From Lactifluus volemus (Eukaryota > Basidiomycota > Agaricomycetes > Russulales > Russulaceae): DNA of 64,000 bases. A model generated the notes under the pieces. The model was not told where the DNA came from, ran no database searches, and saw nothing but the letters and a program-made list of their open reading frames with translations. The stretch spans positions 1,054,001-1,118,000 of the forward strand of contig WTXI01000003.1 in NCBI GenBank assembly GCA_022376515.1, read 5' to 3'. This document shows positions 47,014 through 59,310 of this stretch, piece after piece (the stretch's first letter is position 1; every line of letters begins with the position of its first letter). A program made the translations under genes and the position numbers.

Positions 47014-50000
47014 CGGTATAACTTTCGGAGGGACAGGATGGTGACTTTCCCTTCGCGTTCCTTCTCCACCAACAAACTATTCAGCCACCTTTCAGCCCAC
47101 AAGATCACACTCCAATGGTAAGCTCATACTTTCCATACTCCCTGTGCTGGTAATAGTCATTCATCCTTGCGTCAAGTCCCAAGTATGTTCCCCAGAGACA
47201 ACCTTTTCCGATCCAACCCTCATCCTATGCCCCCACTTTAGAGAACCTCTTCCATTCCTATATACTTAAATTTTGAAGCGACTCGAGCTTCGGGAGGACC
47301 ATTCACACAAGTAATGACATCCTTGTCCGGGTTCCTTTGCCTGACGCATTTTTCTTTTCAACTTAGCCCGTCACCATTCCATGGGATGGACGCCCTCATA
47401 ACCAGTACCCTGGTTCGACTTACCATGCATCGGCCCCACCGGCACAAGCCAGCAGTGCTCAGGCACATTTTCACCGCCAAATCGGGGGTCGCTTGAATAC
47501 CACCGCTCTATATCCATACCGACAGGTCGTACCAGAGAGGTTCCCCGAACGCCAGCGAAACGGGGCAATTATTGTGTACTACAACTGTGTTTCTCCGGAT
47601 CAATCAGGCGCCGTTTTACCCACCTCGTAGCGGGGAATCAAATGGAATGTCGATCCCCCAGAATCATTCCGTACGTTGAGATCATTTCAGATGTATTAGT
47701 AGTCACTTAACAAGATTTCTCATCCTCAGACGGGCGGCGACCATAGATCAGAAGACCGGGGGCAATGGGTGTATTCGGCCCAGCCGTCCAACCAACACAT
47801 GGCTGGTTGGCATGCCCATGGGTCCCTTTCGACTATTGACACCGCTGTCTATGGCCGCGAACGAAACGGGCAGGGCGCCACACTTCCGCAAAGTCCACCC
47901 ATTCAACAGGTACTCTCCTCTCTTTAATGTATTCAGGTTCCGACATTCACTTTTTTTTGACTAGGCGCCTTCAACCCCAGCCGGTGCTGTGCCTCTCACC
48001 CCGTCAAGGGACCCCGGACATGCGCTCACTGTTCCCCCGTGTACCACGAAATCGCACTTGGTATGGAAGACCCGGATGAAATAGGGCGTTGCCCGATCCC
48101 TGGATGCAACAAAAGGCAGAATGGGAGCAAAAGCCAAGAGTTTGAGCGTCATGTCCGGGAACACTTGACCTACTTTTTGTACTGTTCGCGAGTTGGCTGT
48201 GAATGGAGGGGCCATCGCAAATACCTCCTGCAGGATCACTGGCGAAAGAGGCATCAAGATGTGGATCTCCCGTCTGGGGAATTTTTGATCTTTGACCCAA
48301 GAGGGTTGGTCAGGCAACTCATTAACGGAGAGACCAATATCGCGCAGGCCAATCGCGAGGCAAACAGGTTGGTCCGAGAAAGGGCAATTCAATTGGGGAA
48401 GCAAGACTTGTGGGTTTTATGAAGGGGGGCTGACGTCGGAGAGAGAGAGCGGATCTGTGCCTGTTTCATATTATCGTCGTCACCGTGGGCTGATTGCAGG
48501 CCAATATCTCTGCGCGAGTATTACCGTCTCCAAAAGTTTCTGTATGATGTATATAATCATGGACAATACAGGTTGACGTCCTGGCCGCGAGGGAACATGC
48601 ATGTCGATGTGGTGCGGTACTCAAAATTCAACGTAAACTGTCGCATCCCTATCTACGCTCCACTCGTCATCGTATCGTCGTCCGGAGCTAATATTAGGCA
48701 CACACACCGAAGCAGATTGGAGCGTGTGATAGAGTTCGTGTAAAATGGAAGAACTTAACGACCCAACTTGTCAACCTTTAAGGTCAACTTTGGCTCTGGG
48801 AATTATCTGAGAATCTACTATAACGTAGGGGGATACACAGGTGGGACTAGTAGTCTAACATGTCTAAACCGAAATACTTAGCTGGAGCCGGCCGAATACC
48901 ACCAGCGCTTGGGCTCTCTCTATCGTCGGTTTGGTTATTCTTCTTATCTTATTTTGATGACAACATCAAAAGTGACCCGGACAGCCCCTCGAGTTGTGAA
49001 GGAGATGAAACTTGAAAGAAGGCAAGGAAGAGTTGTACCAGGTCGACAGATTTATTTTCACATGATGATGTAAAAAAACACGCGCAATGAAGGTTTGTTT
49101 ATTAGGATACCTGACCGGACCCCTGGCTCACAATGAGGCACAGGTGGGGGGGGGAAAGAGAACGTGAAGGCCACACGCGTCGCAGCTGTTCCAAATGAGG
49201 TGTAAGGAGGGAGGCTTAAAAAAGAATAGAGAAGGGGCTGGCCGAGAAAAGAAAGGGGGGTTATAGAAAAGGGCGCAGCGTGGTGCGGCGAGGCGACGGG
49301 AGGGTTCGAAATCTTGATGAAGGGTAGCGCTCTGACACTGTGGTAGGAGACGGGGGGAGAAATCCGAGGATCCGATGGCCAGCGCCTTGAAACTCTTTCA
49401 GAACGGAGAGGCGGAGAGAAGGGAGGGAGTGTTGAGGGAGGGGAGGCGCCAGAGTAATCGGTCCGAGAACGTTAGAATGAAGGGGTAGTACAGTGATGCC
49501 TCGAATCTGCGCCGGGAAGGTGAGAATAAATGGTGGGAAATTAGAAATCTGGGCAAATCGGCAAGGGTCGGCTTCAAAGCTGTGTCGAAGGGCTTCCCAA
49601 GTTTCCCAAGATGAGTTAGAACGAGGAAACCGCAATTACGGGATTGTCAGGATCAATTACGAACGAGGAAGGCAGGTAAAAAAAGAAAGAAATGGAGCGT
49701 GTGCGGGTATTAGGCCGCATTACGGCCGAACCGTTGAGTGAGAAACGCCACTAGGATACGCGCCTACCTGGAACCCATGGATTGTACAGCAACGCTTACG
49801 CTTCCTTCCCTTCGGTGCTGGGAACGTCGCGGGGCACCGTCCCCTCTCCACCGGCACCAGGACTTTTTTTTTCTCCCACACTAGTACACATTCGAACCCT
49901 CCAGAACTAGCAATTCGGCACTCGTTGCAGACACGCGGACCGTCTCCTCGCATATACTGCGGTGGTAACGCTGCGCCCGGCCCTGGGCTGGCGTCTACAG

Positions 50001-51300
50001 TAGCCCGAGGATCGCCTGAGGATAGAGGGCACGGAGGACGGATATAGTATGGGCTTGCTGGTTGTATTATGAAAACGAGAAGACCCGACCAAGAACGTAG
50101 TAAAATCCGATAAGAGGTCTTCAGGACGACGACTGGCCCACAGCGCTTGTCATTTCTAGGCACCGACAAAAAGGTTCACTGTCAGCCGTCATTCAGTTTC
50201 TATAGTTGCTGCGCCATCTCCTCATCTCTCATGTGGCAAGCACGTGAGGATCTATCAAAAAGTAGCCTTTTTTTTTTTGATTTGCGCCCGGGGGGCCCAC
50301 GAAACACGATTAGTTAACTGGAACGGGACTTCGAAACGCAAACGCTTCCCAGTTTAGCCGAGGCTTGCTGCTGGGCCTTGTTCGCTTTGCAGCAAAAATA
50401 CGAAAAAGCTGCTAAGCGGTTACTTGGGAAAATCGCAAGATAATCTGGGGGCTTCGGACTTTTGATTGTAAATGGAACAATTGAAAGCCGGCACTTGGAA
50501 TCATAATAATATCGTCTGGTGATCGTTCCGAAGGCGTGTAGCAATTGAACCCGTACCGAATATACGAACTGTATAGAGAGGGTTTCAATTAATAATATTT
50601 GGCATTGACAGCCCCCGAATCATGAGAGAACCTGAAGAGAGGAACCTTTTATCGCCATCAGAGTCTATCTCAGTTCCTTGGAACAAATTAGTGGATCAGT
50701 GCGCCGCGCAATGGCCGACCAGACATTGGTAATTGACAAAAAAAAAGAAAGCCGACATTTGTCCAACGCAACGAGTCATCGTTCGTGAAACCCTAGGCAA
50801 TGGATAATCACCACGTGGAACCCCCGTTTGAATCACGTAGAATTACTTCCTGGGACTTGGTGAAGTTCGATCACCTGCAAGGGGGGCGAGGCGGGTTACT
50901 GGTGGTACCGCTGGACTTTGTAAACAAATTGACGAGAAAAAGGGATTCCCGAAGTGATCGGAAGTAACCTCACGTGGAACTTTGACTGAAATGCAGTTCA
51001 TTCTTTCGCGCAATTTCCATACTGTATTGCGTATTGCGATACGATGGGCTTGGCGATGGGCACCAGTGTGGGCTTGTTCTTCAAGTTTACGTGCGCAAGT
51101 TCCGGCTTCGGCCCGGGGACGTGCCGTAAGCACCACATGGGTCATCTCGTGGTACTTACATCATCTTACGTCCCTCTCAACTTTTTTTTATACTCAAACC
51201 GTGCTCTCAACCGCGATACTGGTAACCAGAGATCGAAACAGTTCTAGTTTCAGACTAAGAAAACCAGGAGCCCACCCCCACCTTGGACAAAAACCTAGTT
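47014..51300. repeat. Tandem segmental duplication, unit 2
   Basis: Second copy of 42655-46785. Differences: ten bases lost at the TATA-like box, a one-base and an eight-base insertion in the gene, and about 87 extra bases near 51150-51236. The noncoding 48423-51280 part has no supportable gene. Confidence 0.85.
47115..48422 (+). pseudogene. Two-finger C2H2 protein, copy 2 (decayed)
   Basis: Exons by homology: 47115-47117, 47367-47670, 47730-47909, 47965-48422. One extra G near 47597 shifts the frame to a stop at 47628-47630, and an eight-base insertion near 48030 breaks the last exon again. The finger region is still open (CPIPGC ... HVREH, CSRVGCEWRGH ... HWRKRH). With the promoter deletion it is most likely dead. 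These lesions are insertions, unlike the base losses in the first 26 kb. Confidence 0.75.
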
Positions 51301-51792
51301 TTTTCATTTTCCAACATTTTGGCTATGTGCCTCGCCGCTTCCATTGATCTTGAAACCTACAGGGATGGGTGGTGGTGGCTGGAAAACGCGGTAAATGTTG
51401 CCACTGACCGTTTTACATTTATTATGGTAAAGGAGCGGAAGGGCTCCACAAGTGATCTAAAGACCCGGAACTCAACGACGATTATTGGTAAAGCCGACGT
51501 GTCGGGACTGGCCCCCCACCGACGCCAAAAGAACCAACCCGACATACGACCAATCCGTGACTACTTACAGTATTTCCCCGAGCCCCAGCAACCCAGTATA
51601 CTGATACTGAATGGGGAAAAAATGAAACTAGTACTACACCACATGGACAAAAAAAAAGCACTGGTGCCGCCCCGCGCGAAAAGGGCGTCTCTACAGAAAC
51701 GGTACTCGTGCCCTCCCCCGTTCCTTTTTTTTTCCTGTGCTAGCACCAACGAAACGGATTTGACCCCAAGTGAGCTTCGAGCGCTGCTCTAA
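51283..51792 (+). CDS. Hypothetical 169-residue ORF
   Basis: Open frame starting MDKNLVFSFSNILAMCLA, just past the edge of duplication unit 2. No domain, signal or promoter I can support, and it has Lys runs and low complexity (PPPFLFFSC). May be chance. Confidence 0.2.
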   Translation: MDKNLVFSFSNILAMCLAASIDLETYRDGWWWLENAVNVATDRFTFIMVKERKGSTSDLKTRNSTTIIGKADVSGLAPHRRQKNQPDIRPIRDYLQYFPEPQQPSILILNGEKMKLVLHHMDKKKALVPPRAKRASLQKRYSCPPPFLFFSCASTNETDLTPSELRALL

Positions 51793-52192
51793 AACAATTT
51801 TCAGAGCGCCCACGTTATGGGCGGTAGTAACCATGGTTCGTGCGTGCAGCGATTTGGGATTTGTCTTAACGCGTGTGGGGTGCCAGGTTTAGGCGATGAA
51901 GTATGTCGTACAGCCATTCCACGTGAACTGTAACAACTGAATGCGCCATGCGCCACCCTTTTATGGGAGTTGAGAGAGGTAATACTTTACCAGGACGCTG
52001 GTAAATATTCACAACTACAACTACAGCCTATTGATAGGAGTGGCATTGGGAGCCACAGCATGATGACAAAGACCACCAGGGGGTGGTCGTAATACGTAAT
52101 GTAAACTAGAGCCATAGAAATGTATCAACTTGCAAAGATTACCCGAATAGAACCGTGCGACAAAAAAAAGTGGATGATCGTGACTGTGGGGC
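51793..52192. other. Intergenic region
   Basis: 400 bp; nothing recognised beyond the 3' flank of the arrestin-like gene. Confidence 0.5.
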
Positions 52193-53779
52193 TTAACAAT
52201 CGAAGTTGTCCTCGAAGGCATCGGTGACGAGACGAATCGGATGAGAATGTTGATGGACGCGTAGCGGGGACGTGTACTGATTTGATGGGGCAAGATATGT
52301 CGTAATAAAGTCCTGCAAAGTCGACAGGCCCCTCCATCAATACAAGAGTAGAGAATTTTAACGCACCCGAACCTGCAGCTGGCTCGTACAAAACTGACCC
52401 ACCGTTATGTTAGAGTTCGGGTGCACCTCGCCTTCATAATCGAGTGTGCTATGTCCGTTGGTCAAGGTCTCTGAACGTAACGACGATGACGGCGACGAGG
52501 CACCCGGGGGAAGTGAGCGCAATGTGCCTTCTCCAATTGTGAAATTATGCGTGGAAAAGTGGCCCTTGAGGACAACTGTGACCTGGCGTAGTAGATACAC
52601 GCGCACATTCGGTGGGGTGGTGAGTCCAGAAGAAATACTTTTCGAACGCTTGGGTTCTGTGTGGGCCGGTAAGGTGGAACCCAAGAGGGCCTGTAACGAC
52701 TCGGATGGCGCAAGAAGCTGCAGGTAGAAAGGAATTGTATCGGCCATTGCAAACGTTTGAACAACAGGGATGAACAACTATAGGGTCGAGTCAATTCGCT
52801 GTTGACAAACCGAAGCCCCCCCCCGGAAGGGATTTGCCTGCTCACAACACAATCAATCGGTTCCATATCTGACTCGGCTTTTGTGGACATTGTGCTGAAT
52901 ATTTGGAACCATTCCTCAGGCAAAGATTTGAAGGTGGATAAGAAAGGAAATGGGGACGAAATGATAGGTTGCGGGGGTCGTGTTCGGGGTCGATAAACGA
53001 ACGGAACCGTCAACCTGTCCGTAGCGAATCAGTTTTCGACATGCGCTCGCGGAAAAACCTGGGCGTCGGCTCACGTTTTTGGAGGCTTCCAGAGTGCCAA
53101 CTTGGATCCACGGCGTCGGACGATAACTCTTATGAGATAGCTGCATTGGGCACGGATATCGGCAGCATCAGACTCGTCGAGGTCGTACGTAGGCGGTAAC
53201 GGGCGCGCAAGTCCGACATCCGTGAACACCTCGGGCAGGGCAAACTCAAAGGGGAATATGCTCGGGCAGAGTCCACTTCCACCCGACTTCCAAACGCTAT
53301 AGATAGCCTGATAGAACGGATTTGTACTTTCCGAATCAGGACAGACCAGATGTAAACGACCTTCCACCTGACGGGCCGAACAAAAACCAGTTAAAATAGG
53401 ATATGAGGGCGAGAACAAGCAAAGAAAAGGGCTTTACTTTGATCGAGACGGAGTAAACACCTTGAGTACAGCTAAGACCAATGTCACCACTGACGGTGTG
53501 ATTACGGCCATAAGCGGGCAAGACCGCGTCTTCCTCTTGACCTCGCAAAGCGATAGTGATGAGAGCATTGCTACGCACAAAGATACCTCTCGGCCTCGAT
53601 CTGCGGGTGCGTGCCGTCGCCTCGAGCAACCTTTCGGACGGTCTGGGCGAGGGTGAATAGGGGGGAACGGCGGCGGAAGGTGAGTATGTGGGTGGATCGA
53701 GTACTAGTTGATCATCCACGTCGGGGGATGGAAGACTCGGAGAAGTAAGTGGCGGTGTAGGGACGACAAGGACAGTCAT
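52193..53779 (-). CDS. Arrestin-like N-terminal domain protein
   Basis: Alpha-arrestin-type protein; the family links membrane transporters or receptors to ubiquitin ligases. Exons (minus): 53779-53438, 53367-53075, 53014-52846, 52777-52373, 52312-52193; 442 residues with no lesion. A Pro/Ser-rich N-terminus containing a PPTY and a PPYS motif (possible WW-domain targets) precedes the arrestin fold: GRNHTVSGDIGLSC, VYSVSIKVEGRL, LCPSIFPFEFALPE, LPPTYDLDES, RCPR-type strand replaced by AQCSYLIRVIVRR, LTVPFVYRPRTRPP, PEEWFQIFSTM, LFIPVVQTFAMADTIPFYLQ. It ends RLVTDAFEDNFDC. No membrane segment. Confidence 0.85.
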
Positions 53780-54664
53780 GAGGATATCGATAGAAAAGAG
53801 GGAAGAGCATGAAAAGAGAGGGGCACATTCCGAACTGGCATTTTGTTTTTGAATGTAGAGAGACCCAACGAACCCTAGCCGAACTCCGTGGCGCCTGAAC
53901 TCAAGTACGGATGCAAAATAAAGCCGTTACAACTAGGCACGGGTGAGAGGACAAAGACCCTCAAAGGAACAAGACGAGAACGTTCTGTCGGAAAAAAAAA
54001 AAGGGATTAGCATATCGGAGGACATATGCACATATAAGGTCATATAAATTTATCAGGAATTTGCTAAGGTATGTTCTATAAGCACGACAGATCTCAACTG
54101 CTATCTCGCTCACCGCGATTAGTGGCAAATCGGCCTGATCAGCATTGTCAGTGATTATCACTACGATTAGTGGTAATCAACATAATCAGCGTTATCACTG
54201 TGATTAGTGGCAAACACCATGATCAGGATGGGAAGCACGCATACCTGCAATGATAACCACCCCAAACTCGACTATCGTCCGAGCACCCCACATAACGATG
54301 CCCAACCCGTGATTACATGTGAACTACTTGAGACTTGAAGCGCCTCCACCGTCTGAGAGTAGTCAGATTGAAAGCGGCACGGGGTCCGAGAGGAGAACGC
54401 CGACTCCATCCGTGACACGGGTACAAACGCACATAGCATAACACTATTTTCCGACGTACCTGGTGACCTCAACTGGTGACCGCAGTCAACTTGATGACTA
54501 AGATCCAGGTTTCACACATATCACACCCACGAAACGAAGAAAGAAATTATAGCGGGTACAAATAGAACATACAAAGGTTATTCTCGACAACGGCTATAGC
54601 AATTGCATGATACGGGCACAAGGCCGAATATGTACCCAGGGCAGACGCCTTTTCTCAAATCGGA
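53780..54664. other. Intergenic region with interleaved GATTAGTGG repeats
   Basis: No gene seen. Between about 54112 and 54225 the motif GATTAGTGG appears three times, interleaved with TGATCAG/ATAATCAG and TTATCAC units. A near-palindrome TGATTATCACT ... AGTGGTAATCA sits in the middle and could form a hairpin. Confidence 0.55.
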
Positions 54665-55693
54665 TTACTCCTCGATGGTGTCAAGCACTGTTATGCCAGA
54701 CATCGGTCGACTAGTGATCCTTGGGGTTGACTCCCCCTCCTCAAGTGCCGCCAACGCCTCCTCGATCCTACGCGCGCGGTCTGCATCTCGGCGCACCTCC
54801 CACTCCTCGTCATGACTGAGAAAACTGGCCGGGCGGTCGCTGCGCAAGCTTGCACCGCTCATACGACGATCTTGCTCATGTTGTCGAGCCTGAACGCGGA
54901 GATTGTCGCTGAGGTAACCGGCTAGGAGTAAAGTGCTGCCGCGGGTTTTGCCATATGCTGGAGGGGGAGGCTGTGCAATTTCGACATCTTCCACGTCCCC
55001 CGTGGCAACGCCACCTGCCACGAGTGCGGCCGCATAGGTCGGCAATGAAGGCCTACTCCACGGCGCAATCGGCATCGAAGAGTTGGACGATGGGAGCCGG
55101 TGTAGTCGCAAAGTTGGTGACATTTCGCCCGGATGTTTGAATGCGTAACGTTCAGCACGAAAACGGAAGATGCGACGCTCGATTAGAGCGAGCTGTACGA
55201 CGATCATGATTGTGAAGGCGACATGGACGAAGATGCCACCAGAACCAGAGCTTGTCGTAGGGTTTGGATCTTGATTAGTGAACGCATTTGCTGGGGTGCC
55301 ATCGGACGGCTTGGAGTGAATAAGAGCCAGAGTCGCGAAAACCCATGCCAGGATGGTTCCTATGAGTAACAACGATTGAAAAACAAGGAGTGCGAGGGTC
55401 CCGAACTGTACGCCCAAAAATTTTGGTAGCTTCTTATGAAATGAAGGCTTCCCAGCACCGGAGGAGGGTGTTGATGGAGACTCTGAAGCTGAGGGAGAGT
55501 TGTTGGTAGGGTCTGAAGATGGGGGGGTTGGGGAGAGTTGATCCGCAGGGTGACGTTCAGGCAGAAACTCTTCTTGTGCTTGAGCTTGGGGTTGGTCGTG
55601 AACACCTTCTATAAAACCAATCTCTCCGCGTTTGGGCGGTAACGGGTCGGCTTGTGACCGTTGTACCTGGGGTATGGCACTGGTCGAGGCCAT
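54665..55693 (-). CDS. Hypothetical two-TM membrane protein
   Basis: Intronless, 342 residues from MASTSAIPQVQ; an in-frame ATG lies 60 codons further up, but the stretch between is low-quality and I prefer the inner start. A Pro/Ser-rich N-terminus, then two hydrophobic spans (about LALLVFQSLLLIGTILAWVF and HVAFTIMIVVQLALI), then a charged C-terminal half with PPPPAYGKTRG and an Arg/Glu-rich helix. Probably both termini on the same side of the membrane. No known family recognised; similar proteins of unknown role are common in Agaricomycetes. Confidence 0.75.
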   Translation of the reverse strand: MASTSAIPQVQRSQADPLPPKRGEIGFIEGVHDQPQAQAQEEFLPERHPADQLSPTPPSSDPTNNSPSASESPSTPSSGAGKPSFHKKLPKFLGVQFGTLALLVFQSLLLIGTILAWVFATLALIHSKPSDGTPANAFTNQDPNPTTSSGSGGIFVHVAFTIMIVVQLALIERRIFRFRAERYAFKHPGEMSPTLRLHRLPSSNSSMPIAPWSRPSLPTYAAALVAGGVATGDVEDVEIAQPPPPAYGKTRGSTLLLAGYLSDNLRVQARQHEQDRRMSGASLRSDRPASFLSHDEEWEVRRDADRARRIEEALAALEEGESTPRITSRPMSGITVLDTIEE

Positions 55694-55922
55694 TATTGAG
55701 GTCGGGGGAAGAAGAAAAGGAATGAAAAGGGATAAAGAAAAAGCAAAAAGCTTGCACCTGGCAAGGGTCAGAGAGGGGATGCCAGCATCAACTGATGTGG
55801 GGAGAGAGAAAGATGAGGAGACGTCTGTCGTGTGGTGGGAACACAATTGAATTGATATAGGGTTAGGGTTCAATTCATTAACGCTTCGCTTGACTTACTT
55901 GGTTACAAAACTAAAATTAGCT

Positions 55923-57823
55923 CTAATCATTTCTGGGAATAATATCACCGAGGTCCACAAGGCTGTAAAATGTAAACGTTTTCATCTCGGGTACCTTCTC
56001 CTTGCGTGACGATGGCGTCGTTCGTACGTCGTCCTCAGCTAGAGGATCGTCAGACCGATACGTATACGAGACGAGCATGTTAAACTAGGGCGGGGAAAAA
56101 TAAAATTGCCCCTCGGCGTCAATGTCCATTGCAACCACAGTGATGGTCCCACACAAATGCCTACCTTGACAGATCCCTTAGCGTCTTTGCCAATCACTAC
56201 TTCGCCACCAACGATCGTGATGTTGGCGCGTCTCTCCAACACGCCAACCGTCTTTGACCCTTTCCCACCAGCCCCTCCGCGCTCACGGTCCAGCCCTGCA
56301 ATCTCATCGTCCTCACCCCCAAACATATCTTCATCATCTTCGTACTCCCAGGCCTCTGCAAAGGCCGCGACCGGGAACGCTGACTGTGGGAGCGAGATTG
56401 CGAATGGAGGTCGTCGTGCCTTTTCTGGACTGCCGGTTGGCGCCGCCGCCGAGAAGGTGGAAGGTGGCGGAGGCACAGGCCGTTGCACGGCTAGTCTCAC
56501 CTGTATGGGATCGTACAGCGGATTGGTCAAGGCGAGCTGGAACGGGTATGTGCCGCCAGCGTACAGACCGCCGCCAGTTTCACTTGTGTCCTCTGCGGCG
56601 GCCTGACGACTGCCCGCTGCCCGTTTCCCAGCTACTGCGTCGTGGCTCGGAGGAAAGGAGGCCATCATGGCGGGCAAGTAGTTGGCCGCGACGAGTTTGA
56701 TTTTGAAACGGACCGATTGTGGTTTCTGTTCTGGTTTGATGAGAATATGACGACACGTCGGACAACGCTTCGTCTTTTTGGAATGCAGAGGAATTCGTAA
56801 CGGCTTGAGATCGCTGCGCGCGGTAAGCACGCACAACAAACTCCGACCTGGAAAACATACCTAGAACGGAGCGTCGTCATCCAACTGCTTGCCCATCGTT
56901 GATTGAGTGCCGCGACCTGCGTCACTTGCTCCAATCGACGCATGAAATCCACGTTAGCGGCGTCTTTTGTACCCGCCACCTCGACGCGGCTGCGGTACGT
57001 GGCGAGCTCGTCCCGCGCGCCCTTGTCTCGTCGCCCGCGCGGAGTCGGGGTGTACTTTTCGACACCGGGGATATCGCGTGCCAACGCGGAGGAGGCGGCT
57101 GCTGTGATGGGGTTGACGTGTGGGGTATGTGAGTGTGTTGCGTGAGAATGGCCGGGGAGGCCGGCGGAGGAGGAAGAAGAGGATGCACGTAGGAAAGGCT
57201 CAAAGTGCTCCTTGAGACGCTCAAATTCGAGCGAGTCGGGTGCCGAGTCCTCAAACTTTTGCAATTGCGCTACAGCGCGCGCGCACAATGGCTCGTCAGT
57301 AAACTGGTGGGGGGGGGATGTGAGAAAGATGACTGACCAGCGAGACCGGTCGGCTTTTCGAATGTGATGTCGACTTGGGCAGAGTCCCATCTACAATGAT
57401 TGCAGTAGAGGAAGAAGGGAGGTTCGCCCACGGCGGCCACGTTAGCTAGTAGAGATCTCCCGTCGTCGACGTCGGGTGGGTCCGAGGGTACGATCGAAAG
57501 CGTGTTTCGACAATTCGGACACATGAAGCAATTCCGCGCGCATCTAAGAGGGAGTGAGACGAGACATGGCAGTAAGAGTCGACAACGAACCTGTTTTTCT
57601 CTGCGCGGACGCTCGCGCTGGGTACTTCAAAGAGACAGTTGGGACAGTAATAGCCGCTGACTTCGACGGAAACACAGCGATTGCAGCGGACGGCGTCGCA
57701 CTCTTCGCAGAAAAAGAGTTCGTGGAGAGGGTGGAAACAGTAGGAAGAAGATGGTGCAGTTGGAGGAGGGGGGACAGGGTCTGTAGAGAAACATGCACAA
57801 TGGTAAAGTACAGTTGGGGACAT
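55923..57823 (-). CDS. DCTN4: Dynactin p62 subunit
   Basis: Pointed-end subunit of dynactin, the cofactor of cytoplasmic dynein (nuclear and vesicle movement in hyphae). Exons (minus): 57823-57591, 57543-57338, 57269-56861, 56813-56165, 56084-55923; 552 residues with no lesion. Cys-rich N-terminus (YHCACFSTDP, LFFCEECDAVRCNRCV, GYYCPNCLFEVP, CARNCFMCPNCRNTLSIV, FFLYCNHCRWDS), then DSLEFERLKEHFEPFL, PLRIPLHSKKTKRCPTCRHI, LVAANYLPAM, and a beta-rich C-terminus ending FTFYSLVDLGDIIP. Its start lies 112 bp from the end of EBP2 on the same strand. Confidence 0.9.
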
Positions 57824-57934
57824 TGTGCCCGTTGCGAGAGTGTTTTCGGTGTTATAGTTACCCGCACTTGGTCAATGTGAAGATATCACTGTCGGTAACG
57901 TGAACAAGACAATAGAGTGACGGTAAAGTGTATG

Positions 57935-59218
57935 TTATGAACGAGTTCTGCCCGCCGCTCGTCGCGACTTGCCTGGCCTTTGATGACCTTTCCCTCTTTG
58001 GCTAACCCGCTGAGGTCCGCTCCGTGCAGACGTGACAAAATCGTCTGTCGACGACCGCGTATTTTGTTTATCCCTCCTCCCTCGACCCCCAAACCCGAAC
58101 TTCTTGTCTCGCACATGTCGCGGCAAACTGCCACTGCTACTCTTGCCAACGTGCGCCCGTTTTGACGGCCTATCCGCGATCGCATCCTCCACCGCGATAT
58201 CAAACGAGTCATCATCCATTTTCGTGGTGTCCAGCGCGCCTTTGTGCTCTAACATCGCAATAATCAATCAGAAACGCACGAAAAAATAAATCGAGAGAAC
58301 GCACTGCGTTTGAGTCCCTTGAGCCGATCCTCCATATCCTTCTTGCTGCGCTCCCGCTCCTTGAGCTTCTCGAGCTGCACCTGTTTGCCAACCTTTTTCC
58401 CCTCACGCTCGCGTCGGCGGGCCTCGCTCTTTGCGATACCTGCGGTTTCATCAAGGAGACGCTGTCGGATGCGTTCCATATGCGCGTCCGTCTTGACCAT
58501 TTCGGCGAAAAAGTCGTCTGGCCGTGTAAACGGAAGGCCGTGTTTTGTGGCGAGCGCACGGGCAGCCTTTGCGCCGTGCAATGCTTGTTTATAGCTACAC
58601 ATTAAGAAGGAAAACAAGATGGATAATTTGATATGGTGGAGGGAGAAAGCTCACAATGCGAGTTCACGGTTCAAATCGTCATCCACGTCGATGTCAATCG
58701 TTTCGGGAAATGAGACAACTAGCGATTCGGTCCATGGTAGTGATGGGTCTAGTTTGATGGTGTCCCGTATGCGTTCGAGGGCGATCTATCCATAAATTAA
58801 ATTAGCCTGAGGGTAGGAAGGAATATGGGGACGCAACCTTATTGTCTACCTCGACTTTTCTTCGCGGAATCACGTCTTGGTCAACAGAGCCGACGTCCTC
58901 GTCGTCCAACGCAATTTCGTCTTTTTCTCCGCTCTTCTCTTCTTCTTCTTCCGACGCACTTGCCGCCTCCACATCGTCTTCCTCACCGTCACTGTCATCT
59001 CCCTCTTCGTCACTTTCTTCACCAGCCGCAGGGTCAGTTAGCATGCGTAGTTGCGCTAGGTCATACTCGTCGAGGCCATCTTCCCCCAAAGCGTTCATGA
59101 GTTTTTCTAATCCCTCCTCGTCAACACCGCTATTTTCGTCGTCTTCGCTTTCGTCTTGATCCGTGGGCGACGGCCTAAGTTTTGACTTTCGTTTTAGTTT
59201 GAGATCTGTTGCAGCCAT
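57935..59218 (-). CDS. EBP2: rRNA-processing protein EBP2
   Basis: Nucleolar factor for 27S pre-rRNA processing and 60S assembly. Exons (minus): 59218-58838, 58785-58655, 58594-58305, 58248-57935; 371 residues with no lesion. Start MAATDLKLKRKSKLRPSP; the frame is open further upstream but the family begins near here. An acidic N-terminal half with long Glu/Asp/Ser runs, then the EBP2 core (ALERIRDTIKLDPSLPW, YKQALHGAKAARALATKHG, TRPDDFFAEMVKTDAHMERI, KKVGKQVQLEKLKERERSKK) and a basic tail with KKFGFGGRGRRDKQNT. Divergent from the gene at 59311 with 92 bp between starts. Confidence 0.92.
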
Positions 59219-59310
59219 AACTGAAGAGGGAGAGAAAGGCAATTTCCTAAAGGGTGTACGTCGGGTCAAGCGAGGTGAGCGACTCTCGGCTGGTGTCTCA
59301 CACATTATTG

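Noticed and set aside
56106..56700. Plus-strand ORFs of 148-166 codons
   Set aside because: Antisense to dynactin p62 exon 4, which has clear family motifs.
58825..59159. Plus-strand Ser/Pro-rich ORFs
   Set aside because: Antisense shadows of the Glu/Asp/Ser runs of EBP2.
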